A DNA stretch of 64,000 nt from Xenia sp. Carnegie-2017 (taxonomy: Eukaryota; Cnidaria; Anthozoa; Malacalcyonacea; Xeniidae), in NCBI RefSeq assembly GCF_021976095.1, contig NW_025813469.1, positions 9,130,490 through 9,194,489 of the forward strand, read 5' to 3'. Of this stretch, positions 33,511 through 46,641 are shown in pieces (positions within the stretch are counted from its first letter, which is position 1; each line of letters starts with the position of its first letter). The position numbers were made by a program, and so were the translations under genes. Under the pieces are notes generated by a model. The model was not told where the DNA came from. It worked only from the letters and a program-made list of their open reading frames with translations, and made no database searches.

Positions 33511-35679
33511 TATTCCATTGTCTTACCCTTTCATTAACATGCTGTTATTTCCTGCTCGTTTCTAAACTGGATTGTTTCAGATTTATTTTTAATGTACTAG
33601 CATTTTTGTTATGTTTGCATCGTAGTTTATAAATCCCCAAAACCTGAAGTGAATAATATCTTTATATGCATGGTTTTACCTTTTTTATTATGTATTTATT
33701 TCACATGATTTTTTATTGTTTAACATTCGTTGTTCGTGCTTAAACAAATCACCATAATAAACATTGACTTTATAGCTGGTGGTTTTGATCAAAGTTCCAT
33801 TTTTTGTGCAAGTTGAACTCACAGATGTTGTCGACTTTGATTATTTATACGTGAGATACAATAAACAAATCAGCAATCGAATTCAAAAACTGTTAGTAAT
33901 AAGCAAGAGTTCAACGGTATATACGTTTACCGAAAGATGCAAGTTTTCTTTGTAGAAGAACAAATCTTTGAAGTATATATGGTGATGATATACTCTTGTC
34001 ACTTTTCTGTAACCTTGTTCAACTCAACTTGAGTGACAATGACGCCTCCTAGTACTAGATAAGTTCAACAAATTTAACGTATAATGCAACATTAGGTCTG
34101 TTCGATAGCCAACACCAAACCAACAGCTTTCGATCTGTTCAGTTATTTACACTTTTCAAGACTTCCCTTTGATCAAAGATAACCTCCAGAATAACCAATG
34201 ATTTTGGCTGCTGGCTATGAGCAGAAAAGCTTGCTTGAATAAAAAAGGTCGCGATCAAAAGTCCCATACCTTGTGCACTTAAATTCACACATCTTCACGA
34301 GTTTCGTTGTTTATCATTGAAACTCAGCACATCGGGAATCAAACGTTACGCTAGAAAAATTTAATCAAACTTTTGTAGTTAGAAAGTCGGATGAAAAGCA
34401 TCCACTGAAGAAAAGGAACTCTCTAAAATGTTTATATAGAAGAACGCGTCTTTACTTTGGCCAACGAAATAGACATAAATGTGTATCGATTATTGATTTA
34501 CCCATCGTTTTGTGAAGCCCACTAGTGCGTAAAATAGTGTCAGCTACGTGCATGTATTACATATCTTTGTGACAAACACAAAAACGCATCTGCTACTGGG
34601 AGTTTAGCATGACTTCTAACGACAAATTTGAAAAACAAATGCACCTGCGATTCAAAATAGTGATCAGATACACAAAACGACGCGGTTTTGAGCGTGGAAA
34701 AGCTAAACCACTGCACCAACTACTGTACAACTTGGCGATATGAGAAACATGCCAAGCCGATTACAACATGTCAAGAGCTTGAGATGGAATAACATTTATT
34801 GCCGTCTATTGCCTCGCGCTCACATTACATAGTTTCTTTGACTTAGCTTCATAATGTCTTTAAAGTAAAGTCGAAATATTGCTTTAAATCTTGTCTCTTG
34901 CTTTCTTGAATCGAATCTTGAGTTTACAAGATGATGTGTTTTATAATTTACTTTGACTTATGCTTTGTAACCATGACATCATTATTGCCAAGTTGAAGAA
35001 AGGGGTTCACTTGACGTTCATGTCGAGGTATAACATTGTTAGACAAGTCATGTTCTATGCACGAAAACAAGTCGTGTCGTGACGTAAACTTGACGTCACC
35101 AACATATAGTGCTGTAAGCCCTAACAAGATTTTGTGCATGTTACTGTTGTATGGTAACCACTTTTTGAAATGTCGTTCATGTCTTCTTTTCAAAATGTCG
35201 TTCATGCCGCATTTTGGAAATGCTGTTCATGTCGTCTTTTTGAAAAGTTGTCGGAAATCATAATTGTAAAATAACGCGTACATAGAATTTATGTAATCTT
35301 GGTCAGGTCATGCATGTCTATGACCAAACTATAACGGGTAGAGACAAAAACAAATAAACACTATACAATGTCAGGCATTGCTATGTGGTGATTTAGGACG
35401 ACAAAAAGCATGTTCATATTTAATTTGGGAAAAATAGAATAAAATTGAACTCAACCAATGGCAAAGATAGAAAGAGAACTGTAATTCTGATGTAGGTATT
35501 TACCACACGATTGTCAGCTGAACAAATGGTCTTGATTTTACGTCGAAAGAAAAACCTTAATTGTCTACTTTCAAAAAAAATCAGGAACGACATAAATAGG
35601 TTAAAATCGTCCAATTAGAATATGTTGAAATGATAAATTCACAAAGAGTTAAGATTTTCACTAACTACATACTAAATTT
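33511..35679. other. Non-coding stretch with a minisatellite
   Basis: No gene is supported. A 25-bp unit containing tgtcgttcatgtc is repeated about 3.5 times at 35163-35255. Another copy of the 31.9-33.0 kb repeat family lies at about 35285-35420. Confidence 0.5.
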
Positions 35680-36498
35680 TCAAAAAACAAAGTCTTTCTC
35701 GGTCATATCAATAGCCCAAGCGAACTTTTGACGTTGCGTCTTATTGTAAATTTTCTCAATAGGGACATCGTTCTTTAGACACCTAAATCATACATTTACA
35801 GTTCAAGAATTCAAGTTAACATCAGATCAATGAATAAACTACGATTTTCAATTTAAAAATGATGGATATGAAGACATTTGGATCTTACCAAGCAATCGAT
35901 ATTCTCGGATCAAGATAATTTAACTTGGATGTCCCAAGGGCAATTTCCTTATTTTCATTCTAATCAAAAACTACAGAACATTGTGAAGACAACAATAAAT
36001 ATGAATGGCCAAAAAATATTTTCAATATGGTTTTTGGATTTTTATAGAAATATTATATTTCATCTGGTAATACAAAGTCAATACAAAGGGCTTATCAGAC
36101 GTTGTTTTATAATGCAACAGTAATAAATAACATCCACAATAAAGATTGATATACTAAAAAGACGGGATATCTAAGTGATTTAAAATGTGCGTGCTAACTA
36201 AAGCAAGAGAAGGATACACCAGTTAATAAGTAAACTATTTATTTTTGGTGTGTAACTTATATCTATTGTTTTACAACTTTGTCCCATAATGTTACCTACA
36301 TTGAACTTTTATTTTGCCGGTGACAATTCCTTTATGACTTTACAATAATGTAAGGATGCTTATGAGCATTATGTAATGTCTGAATGTTTTGACAAAAAAA
36401 TTTTGACGTCACTTTTGTACGAAATGATTCGCATGAATTAATTCGCACAGTGTGGCCATATATAAATAATTTATTATCAAAAATCCGTCAATCCGTCT

Positions 36499-36647
36499 TA
36501 ACTACAAGTCATCTTCAGCGCGAATGGATAATTAATTCAATTACAGTGTGGAATACATAAAATAAAAATATGATACAGTAAGGTAAAACACACATATTCC
36601 ACATTGTAAATAATTTATCCATTAACACTGAAGATGACTTATAGTTT
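36499..36647. repeat. Inverted repeat in a TOP1 intron
   Basis: aactacaagtcatcttcagcg (36499) and its inverted counterpart actgaagatgacttatagtt (ending about 36647) enclose about 110 bases, and similarity also covers the adjacent gaatggataatta / taatttatccatt parts. The ctgaagatgac core also occurs in the Penelope-like tail at about 44180, which may hint at a common origin. Confidence 0.55.
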
Positions 36648-39361
36648 AGTTTAAACATGTTTGCTAATGAAAGTTTCTAAAATACTATCATTTAGTTGTA
36701 ATGTTTAGTTAGTATTGTGCTGAGAAGATTATATGAAATTATGTAAAGCTGAACAGGTGTGGCTGTCTAAGTTCACCAGAACGGATCTTGTAATAAAAAT
36801 CACGGAATCTGGCCACACCAAGCATGCATTTACTTGTAGAAAATCAGAGAACAAATTGACTTAAAGAACAAATTCAGCCAATTCTATAACATGTAACAGC
36901 GAAAACGTACATACCTTATCTGTTTGTGAGACTTCCAGTTTAAACAATTGTTCCTTTAAACGTTCTATGGCGACCTTTTTCCTTTAGATTTTCCTTAAAA
37001 AACAGTTATTTAAAATCCTTCATGACGACATCAAACATCTCAACTCCAACACTAATGCATAGAAATGCAAGTTTTATCATCTTATAGGAAATATGGTACA
37101 TTACAAAATATACCTTCGTCCCATTTGCAGAATTCTCATAAGGTGAGTTTAATTTTGAGAATCTTAAAAAAATATTAAAGTTTACTGTTTTTTTTAGCGT
37201 CGTATTTTAAAGACACATACTTTGCAAGTGTTACTGAATCGCTTCCTTTAGCTTCACGTTTAAGATCCTTTAGTTCAACATTCCCATCCTTTATGACTTT
37301 TTTTGTCGTCAATCTATTTCAACAAACATTATTTGAACTACATAATCTTACTTGTTCACTTATGATATCACGTGTTTATCACGTGAAGGTGGAATATCCA
37401 TAAGCAGACTTTACCTTTTGCTGAAGATTTGACATCGATTGTTCAAACGTCTTGCTATACAAGAGAGAACGAACGTGTAAAGCTTTAAAGTAAATTGCAA
37501 ACATAGTTAACACACGATGATAACTATAATTAACTGTCCTGGCATTTTACTTTTCACAACCATAAAATTTTTTTCTTAAGTCTTAACAAAAATTTTTTCA
37601 TGCAGTCCATGTTCACAACAATACACCTGATGGTTACATAAGATGGCGACAGCTCTGTTTGCGCGATTATAACTAATACTCTTGCTGCAACATTATCTTC
37701 TAACTCAAGTTTATGCAGCTGTTCTTGTAAGGTCATTGATGCATTGTGTGTACGGAAGACCTTGGCACTAAGGTTTTTCATTAGATCTGAGAGATGTTTG
37801 TTTAATGATGTTGTCTGAGGAAGAACACAGACTATGAGTTCAATTCATTCAATAGATATTTTAAAGATAAATTAGGGAAAGTTGAATGTAAATCGACAGC
37901 AAATAATTGAAGCAAAATTGTTTTAAATTTCTCAACTCACAGTCAGCCTATCGAACAGATCGTCTCCGTCAGTTTTCCCTTGCTGAAACAATTCTAAAGT
38001 CTTGAACACCTACGTATAAAATATAAAATAGAATTGCTGAACACTAATTAGAAATAAATTAGAAAGGCAAAATACTTGTATGAAGTAAATTATAATGGCT
38101 AAACACCATTAGAAAGTAAATTAAAATGCTGAAATCCCATGAGAAATTGTAGATTAGAATCACGGAACACATAAATATGTAAACTGAAAAGGCTACGAAC
38201 AGTTTCTGATTTCTACATTTTTATCTTGACACTTCCAACTATATGCACGATCAAGGATCACAAACGCATTCTTCATTTTTCTCAAAATAAGAAATGCTTA
38301 CAACATTAAACTTACATCACAACTAAATCTTACCTTTTTTTCAACAGGTACAAAGTTGTGATAATGAATAGAATCTTTACTCAGAAAATCAAACTCAACT
38401 ACGTATTCTTTGTCCTTGAATTGTTTATGAAGTTCTTAAAAATAGAAAATTAAAATATCAACAAACAAAAAGATGGATGCTTTTGGTATGGTAAATAAAA
38501 CATGTTTTTTTGCTAAAAATGGCTCAAGTTTTCGAAAGTTGTTTCGCCAGATTGATAAAATACTGACTGTTAGGGATGGTCATACGTTAAAATAAAAATT
38601 GCTAGTTAACGCTATCAAAGCGATGTTTACTAAAATCATCATCAACAGTTCTTCTCGGAACTTCACTAACTTTCACAAACTATAAAAGAGGTTCAAACCA
38701 TTTACTATAGTTGCTCCACAGTATTTTTTCTCGTATTTGTTATAAGATAAAGTAAACATATATATTTTGTAAACAAACAACAAACAGGAAAAATAAGCGT
38801 CAGCATTTTTGTTTTAAGTACAATAAAAAAACTTACAGCATATTTTTTTCTGTGTCAAAGAAACCAATATGTATGAATAGACAAAAAGATTATTTTAACA
38901 CGTTGACCCCATCACGAGAAGCTGAAATGCAAAAGGTGTGTGTGAAAGAGTGGGTTTGACTCAAATTTGATTGTTTACTTTAATAGATACTCTGATTGAA
39001 AAAGGAGAACTTATTATGTACAATAAATGAACTTACTTATGTGCTCATATCTTAGTGAACAGCAACCCACTGTGTCCACGGTATCGTCGTCCTTCTCGTG
39101 ACCAGAAGGAAGAGCAAGCTAATGTAGGAATATAAAACACCTAGATGGTATAAGAATGTTCAAAAGCAGAACAAAATGTTCAAATAAAACCATTACCTTA
39201 TCAATGAAATACAACGCTACACCTCTGGAATAAAGAAATAAAAATGCTGTTAACTTGTTCAAAAACAACAACGCCCGCTCCTAGTTAAATAAAATAACAA
39301 ATACCCCCCCAAAGTCATATTTCAATGTGACTTCTAAGTACAAAAGATAATTCACTATTTT

Positions 39362-39447
39362 AATTGTGCAAATTAAATATGTTTAATGATATTTCAATCG
39401 AAATATAGCTACTTTTACAGTTAATCAAAATTTTTAATTTGCACAAT
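39362..39447. repeat. Small inverted repeat in the TOP1 relic
   Basis: aattgtgcaaattaaa and tttaatttgcacaat face each other across about 55 bases. The hairpin lies in the 39225-39817 interval where a TOP1 core exon would be expected, so an insertion here may be linked to the exon's loss. Confidence 0.5.
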
Positions 39448-42400
39448 AAATATTTTGGAACATCGTTTGCTTTGTATGAGTTAAAATCATCAGCTGACAA
39501 TGAATATACCTTTTTCTTATACGCATTTCCTTGGATTTCCAATCATTCCTATATACTTGACGGATTTGACAAATTAAACCCTACCGAATTATTATCAATC
39601 AACAAGACATTTTTTGCATCCCAATACATAATTTGGACTCTTGTATAAATAGAATGTTTAGATTTGGGATTCTGAGTTTGGACTTCAGACAAAGATTTGC
39701 AGATTGCTAAGCAAAGTCGCATTTCAGATTATCTTAAATGGATTCATTTAACAGTTTTTCGCAAACAACAATATGGAGAGACAAATCACATAAAATAATA
39801 AAAATGATTGCACATACCTTTAATTTACGCGGGGTTTTATACTTCTGCCGATCTTTTTCTCCCTAAATTATCAAAATTCATACTTTAAAAAAAACATCAT
39901 TCTGCACATCACAAATCAACTATCACATATTAATTACCTTGATCCTTGATGTTGGATTTAACATGACGTACTTGTAACTTCCCTGGATATTCTCGATCCA
40001 ACATGCTAACCACGTAAACTATAATGGATGAGAAATCTCATATTGTAAATTTTTTTTTACCAAGATTCAATGTAGATCCATATACATCCATCAAAAACAC
40101 TGCATGGCAATCAAAGTCTACACATATCCATTATTGTTCATGTTCAACGAACATAATTTGTAAGAAAATGTACACAGTCATCAACAACTATCACACCTTA
40201 TTATCATGATGAACTGCTTTCCATCTTTGCCCGGTAGGAGGATCGGGAACTTTCGCATCTCTACGTAAAAAGAGACGTGACGGCGTTAGTTTTACAGTGT
40301 AGTAAATATTTGAATAGTTATTTTCAAAATATGAATTTTTCTGTTTACCAGTTAAGAAGACAATCTAGATTTTTCGTGGAGGAGTTGAAAAACTCGAATA
40401 CTTTTGTGCGAACAAACGCGAAATAGGATCTAAATCACTAACTTGCCAATATTAATGATGATATCTTTAGCCAGGAGTCTTTTCTTCAGTTTCCCTTCTT
40501 CGGATGATCGCCTCTTCCTCGGAAAAGCCGGGAGGTTCGATCTTTAAATTCTCCACTCTTTCTCGATGATTATCCATCATACTCCTGTAAAATTTCTTCA
40601 TTCTTCCCTTTGATGACTTGTTTCTCTCTTTAGTCATGTTTTCCTTTTTTCGTTTTTCTAGACACAAACACCCGGTAATCAATAGGAGTTAAATATTATC
40701 AGGGGTGGGTGGGTGTTCGTTTTACAAAACACGAACTAATGAACAGTAGCCCGTTTGACAATTTAGCTGGGGAGTGGACGCTATACTTCACAAAACACAA
40801 GTTTATCTGGGGAGATAATGTATTTAATCAGCAAGTTTTAAATTCAGAATTATATAATAAATTACAGAGCACGAAAACTTTTACAATCAAGATATTGTTG
40901 AAGTAAAAAAAACAAACAAAAACAATAAGATAAAAAGCGCTGCTTCTTTGATTGTCCAAATTAAAAGAATAATATTTTGGATGGTAGACAAATATCCGAC
41001 ATCTGTTGACATTCTTCCAGTCAACTTTCTTACAACTTATCAAAACTGTCAGTTCACCGCTCAAAATAATTTGGTCACAAAGTTCCTTAGTTACAACAAA
41101 AGAAAAACTATCATTACCTGAACATAATAAGCATTAATTTCTTTGAAATTACATTTACTGAGGTCTTTAATCGTCCCTCGCTCCCCATGCGTCATTTCTT
41201 TTCTCAATCTTGAAAGAAGTTGTCGTTAAAAATTTTCTTCGACGTGTATTCATGGTCCAACATCTTTGCGTAAAACCCTGCCACCTGATGAAAAGAAACT
41301 CGAAAGAGAGATACATCGAAGATGTATCCACGATGGTTTTGTAGGTTTGTGGAGGAGGAGAGTGCTCTTGGTTGGATTTCAATGGCTACTTGTTAACGTA
41401 GCATTCAAGAGTTTTTGTCCAATTATGTTACATATTATCGTAGGGATATTTTTGAAAGTGTGCTCAATTGAACACTAACCAGTAATGCTTTTGCTTAATT
41501 GTTTGGTAAATTGGTATTTTGTGCATAAGTAATTGGTAGCCGAACTGTACTTGTGAAGTACACAACTCTCTTCTGAATCCATATTTAAGATGCATTAGGA
41601 ATTCAACAGCATTGCTTTAGGATATGAGAAAAGAATGGAGTCTGTTTAGTTCATTTTATTTCTACTCCTGATGCACAGGGTCCCATAAAACAGCCGAAAA
41701 AGTGCAAAGCATGACCTTTGACACATTTTTTAACTACTGAGTAACTCGACTTATAGTCGCCATTTACCATGGCAGCTACACTCTTTAAGTAATATAGCAA
41801 CAATATATTCTAACCTCTTCACTTTTGGGAGAAAGTTCTATTTTCACACCTAAAGAATAACAACCGAAAACAAACGACTGCTATAAAGTTATTTTATTCA
41901 TTAAGAAGTTAAATATATATCATAAATATGAACACTATGTTATAAAATTATGATCATAAGCTCTTACCGTTCTAGTAAAAGTTGACATCACCAGGAAGAG
42001 GTTCATACTCCGGTGGGAAGTATGGCCCCTTGTGTTCTAGTGTGAGCCATTTTATACCTTCCGGATGTTTTTCCTCCTCCCACCTGCAGCACAAAACACG
42101 AGTTGAGGTGAGAGAGTGAACTGTAATATTAACTGGAACGCTAATACTTGGGCTAAAGGCCATTTTGAAGCCACCTTTTATCTGCGTTTATAGGCAAATT
42201 ACTTAATCTCGTGAGATAAAACTTATTATGGCCATTTGTGCCACTGTATTTTATGTATATCGTTGTTTTTTTCGAAAATAGTATCATGGAACTTCTAAAA
42301 CGCAGAAAACTAGAATCATTATTGGTTTCAAAGATGGCGGAACAGTTAGCGTTCCATTTAATATTACAGTTTACTGGGTAAGTGTCGTCCGTAGGATTCT

Positions 42401-43260
42401 AACGCATTTGGAAACTTTGACTTACCATTTCTAAACTTCCTCAGCCTTCTTGTCTTTTTTCTCCTACAATGGAAACACGCATGAGTAACAACTCCTAACC
42501 GCAAAAAATATCCCTAAACATAGTTACACCGTTTTCACAGTTTCTGTTCCTTTCTTCGTCGTTTACAAAAGAATGGAAAAACAAAATCGCTAATCTAATA
42601 CCGCTGGCTGGTAACCATCTTCGTCCTCTTCGTCATTTGAACCTTTTCGTTTTCTTTGGTTGACAGATTGCTTTTTTTGCAAACAAATCTTCGTCCTGAA
42701 TACCAAAAAATCTTTAAGACTAAACGATATGGACGAGAAACATTGGAAAAAAGCTTTCGCTATACAAACCTTCAAGCCTTTTTCGACATAAATAAAAAAA
42801 AGAAAACAAAACGAATTGAAAGACGGCATAAAAACCAATGAAAACTCAAAGTGCACCTCCCCACCCCCCGGAACCTTCATGCCATTGAACTGACAACATG
42901 ACTGAACGGCAAGCTTTATTTAGACATTGCTAAGCTTACATGGCAGTTATATTCAAATCAATGCTTCATTCATACACCGAAGTCACATGACATGAAAACC
43001 TGCAAACGCGTCAAATTCGCAAGTTTGTGTTTTCGGTTGGACTTTTAAACTTTGTTTCCGAATGTTTCTCGTGTGAATGTTCGACATACGAATAAAATAA
43101 TAATGTGGTTTTGAACGATAAACAACAAAAATATAAAAAAATACCAGTGGCCCATTATCTTCATCTGAATCTAAATAACTTCTTTCCTTCTTCACTTTCT
43201 TTAACGTTTCCTCCTTGTTTTTATCAATTTTTTTCATTCCTTCTTTTCTCCCACGGTCAT

Positions 43261-43659
43261 CTTTTCCTACTTCAATTTTTAGCTAATTTTAAGTTTCAAC
43301 GGGCTATTCGAGGAGGTTTTCTTTGTAACATTTCCTTTTGAGGAAATATCCTTCTTGACGTTCCCGCTATTTTCATTTTTTGAGTTTGTGTTCGACTTTG
43401 CGGAGATTAATTTTTCTGCTTTCGCAGGACAAGGCGTGCTCTGTTTTTCCTTTTTATTTCAACGGACGAATTTGAAGAAGTTTTTTTAACTTCGGATGTT
43501 TTGGAACTTTTTAAGTTGTCGGATTGTGTTCAAAATTATGAATTCCGGGTTCTGTTTTTGTTTTTTCCCCGTCTAAATCAGTTTTAATCGATTTAAGTTT
43601 CAATTTCTTAACGGTTCCCGAATTTGTGTTTTCCGTCGGTTCCTCTAGGTTCAACTTCG
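43261..43659 (-). pseudogene. Possible lysine-rich N-terminal part of the TOP1 relic
   Basis: On the minus strand this stretch reads as Lys/Glu/Ser/Thr-rich fragments (for example GTVKKLKLKSIKTDLDGEK near 43610-43555) in several frames. This composition is usual for the disordered, nuclear-targeting N-terminus of topoisomerase I, which lies just upstream of the acidic exon. No start codon can be fixed. Confidence 0.4.
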
Positions 43660-44286
43660 AGTCTTCTCAGATTTCGGAGAGATGTTTGACAGGTTTTCTT
43701 ATTTTCTTACTGAGCACAAACGAGCTACTAAGAAACAAGACAAAACTAATCACATTGCCGAACATCACCGAATCACAAAGCACAACATTGACTGGGACTC
43801 GGCAAAATGCATCACCTACCGTACTGACTATAGACAACGGCTTACTTTAGAAAGTTGGTATACCAACTTGGAATAAACCCCCCTGAACAGATCACAGCAA
43901 TTACCGGCACCTTACAAACGACTTACTCACAATACAAACAAACGATCAACTAAAACATTACACTTCAAACTAATTCACAATGACAATACACAATTGACAC
44001 CCACACATTACAACTAAAACGTCACACCTAAATCACACATCACAACTGAAAATAAAATATTTCACTTCACACTAATCCACAATGACAATACACATTTCCC
44101 GTGCACACAATACAATGACGTAAGAACCAGATAACAAATACGGCTAACCTGACGTTTATTCCTCATTTGACTCTGAAGATGACTACAGCTAAGGTTGTCG
44201 AAACGTCAGTCAACAACAACAAAAACAGTCCTTCTCAGGACTTTATTAACCTGGACGATCATCATTTACAAACATATAAGGATTAA
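43660..44286 (+). mobile_element. 3' fragment of a Penelope-like retroelement
   Basis: The frame at 43682-43876 carries LTEHKRATKKQDKTNHIAEH, HNIDWDSAKCITY and QRLTLESWYTNLE, followed in reading by a QQLPAPYKRL-type stretch. This is the end of a GIY-YIG endonuclease as found at the C-terminus of Penelope-like reverse transcriptases, and the wording is familiar to me from coral proteins. A tail with ctgaagatgactacagctaa and gtcgaaacgtcagtcaac, ending about 44286, follows. Only the 3' end is present, which is usual for 5'-truncated insertions, and it is broken. Confidence 0.65.
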
Positions 44287-44985
44287 TATATAATATGTAT
44301 TCCAGATGGTACGTCACCAGGATTGTGACGTCACATGCAATGGGTCGAATCTTTGTCTTTGACGCCTCACGTTTTCTTCATCGGAGTGCTTTCACTTTCG
44401 GTTACAAAGTAAAGAAGACAAGAAGCCAATGATTGGTAAATGTTGTTATGTCGTCGATATTCCTCGCTTAAGAAAAGAAAAGAAATAAGCAAAGGTTGGT
44501 TAAATTGTTCTTTATTGTCTGGATATAATATGTGCGTCATTATAAACATAGAATCTTACAGCCATACTAAAGATCATGCAACACGAAAAGATTCAGACAA
44601 ACCTAATGTTTAAGGAAACTAGCAAAAGATAACTTTAGCCATAATTGTCATATAAAGTTGTCTTTGATGAGGCAATGCCAAATTTCCAAAGCCATCATCA
44701 GAGAATATATTAAAGTAAATGTGAGAATATATTCATAATATTATCAATGCCTACATACTTTTACTGACTTCATCACTGCAAATACTCGTTTTTCATTGAT
44801 GCATTTGTACACATTCAGCTTCCTTTTTTAATAATATAAAAATTGCACCATACTTATCGTTAAGTTGAAGTTTTATTGTAATTCGATGGGTTATTGGACA
44901 AGGAAATCACGGACTACTGTGAAATTGGCACCATATTCATCACAACACTCATCACAACATTCAACCAAAATTTATCATTCAAAAT
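44287..44985. other. Non-coding stretch
   Basis: I see no gene or element between the Penelope-like tail and the foldback repeat. Confidence 0.45.
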
Positions 44986-46549
44986 AATAAATTGAAAAAT
45001 CGTCTTTAAAACACATTTTCCATCAAATACATCAGTAAAAGACAATTCTTAACTTTTCATTTCTCTTACTTAGCATATAATTTAAAATCTACACTGTAGA
45101 ATTTTTTAAAGTTTTCTATGTTACACATATTTATATTATCTATTATATATTCAAAAACTGAAGAGTGCATAAAAATAAGTTGTAGAAAATCATCGACAAA
45201 GTTGGATGACACGAATGTGCGTAATGTAATCTTATATAATTAACATCCTATATCCATGTAATTTTGCAAACCAAGGCCTATTAATAAAAAACTACACGGT
45301 AGAATTTTTTTAAACTTTTGCATATTACACATATTTATATTGTCTAAAAATATATCCAAAATCTGGAGAGTGCACAAAAAAAAAGTTTTTGAAAATTAGC
45401 GACAAATTTAGACGACACGAATTCGCGTAATAGAGGATGGCAAGAAACTGTCGTGGCTATAACCTTACGTAATAACTTCTTAATTCTTTTGGGGAGTGGG
45501 GTTAAACAAACTTGTCTAACTAACGAAGCTGGAAGGACTTTAAAACTTTTATAATAACCATGCATTTCTCCGTTTTTTAAACATCTCTAAAATCTTAAAG
45601 TAATACAAAACTTGAATTATCGAAATCATCGTTGATGTATGGTTACAGATGTGCGTAATATGTAAATAAGTAGCGGTTCCGGTTCTATTGCAAACAAAGG
45701 CTTAACTTGTAAATCAAACAATATGCGTATTTGGATGACAAAATATTGACAATTTTTATTCATTTTGAATTCATATATTAATGACTTTCCACCCCTCTCC
45801 CTCTTCTTCCCGTTGCTTTCTTCATTGTTTTGTGGGCATCTCCACTTTTTAATGGAAGCTGTCCACAAATAAAGCATCCACATTTGTAAAAGTGTTCCCA
45901 CTCATATTACTTGAATAGTATTTAGAGGCTTTTGTTTTACAAAATTACACGGACATCAGTTAATTATATAAGATTATATTACGCATTCGTGTCACGTAAC
46001 TTGTTTTTTAGCTATAGAGCTGTTTGTGGAATGTGGTGCCAACTTCACAGCTTAAACCAGAGTACATTATCAAGGAATTTTATTCCTTTTATATTTTTGT
46101 GCTCTCTCCAGATTTTGGATATGTGATAGACAATAAACATGGCCAAGTTTTAAAAAATTCTATCGTAGTTTTTATTTACAGGCCTTTGTTTAGCAAATGA
46201 CTTGAAATTCTCAACTTAATTATATAATATTATACTACGCGCATTCGTGTCACGTAAATTGTCGATGATTTTCTACAACTTTTTTGTGCACTCTCCAGAT
46301 TTTGATATATTTTAGACAATATAAATATTCACAATATGCAAAAGTTTAAAGAAATTCTACCGTGTAGTTTTAAATTATACGCTAAATAAGAGGAAAAGTA
46401 CACTGTAACATAAAGCCATGTTTTCTTCATTCTTGACTTTATACATTTTTGTGATGTTTAAGGACAAAAAATACTAATAACAGTTAAGAATTTATTTTCA
46501 CTGTTGTATTTGATGGAAAACGTGTTTTAAAGACGATTTTTCAATTTAT
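44986..46549. repeat. Large foldback element with nested arms (1.56 kb)
   Basis: The outer ends aaattgaaaaatcgtcttta (44988) and its reverse (ending 46549) match over about 250-300 bases with some divergence. Within each arm a sub-unit of about 150 bases (tagaatttttt... gagagtgcac... gacacgaattcgcgtaat) is repeated in direct orientation: left about 45090-45225 and 45285-45435, right about 45960-46170 and 46220-46365. The centre (about 45440-45930) is unique and non-coding. It is probably a foldback DNA transposon or several inverted MITE copies. Confidence 0.7.
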
Positions 46550-46641
46550 CATAATGCGGACGCAGGTAGAGATCAGTTTAACGCTGTTTGTAATTTAAAA
46601 CAGCATTCAGTCATTACAAATAAGGGAGTGCAATGTACACC

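Larger units (their letters stand above)
35680..43260 (-). pseudogene. TOP1: DNA topoisomerase I gene, intron-bearing and decayed
   Basis: About twenty exons in order match nuclear topoisomerase IB. Main exons: 43260-43145 (acidic/basic tail, DSDEDNGPL), about 42690-42600, 42463-42426, 42083-41968 ([17 protein letters not shown]), 41849-41815, 41284-41118 (KMLDHEYT), 40657-40443 (MMDNHRERV), 40260-40197, 40018-39938 (ENIQGSYKYVMLNPTSRIK), 39862-39818, 39224-39197 (VALYFIDK), 39118-39037 (DTVGCCSLR), 38434-38334, 38009-37941, 37814-37627 ([10 protein letters not shown]), 37454-37415, 37313-37221, 36981-36915, 35959-35889 (GTSKLNYLDPRIS with the active Tyr) and 35782-35680. Damage: stops in FY-NG and EEV-KW, several one-base indels, Arg changed to Pro in LALPSGHEK, and the exon for the KCVDKIR region is not found. 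Normally the enzyme relaxes supercoils by a 3'-phosphotyrosyl nick. Confidence 0.85.

Noticed and set aside
33770-34380. Possible duplicated segment (33770-33900 and 34240-34380)
   Set aside because: The similarity (gatcaaag, ttgtgca, ttcacac words in order) is too weak to separate from chance in AT-rich DNA.
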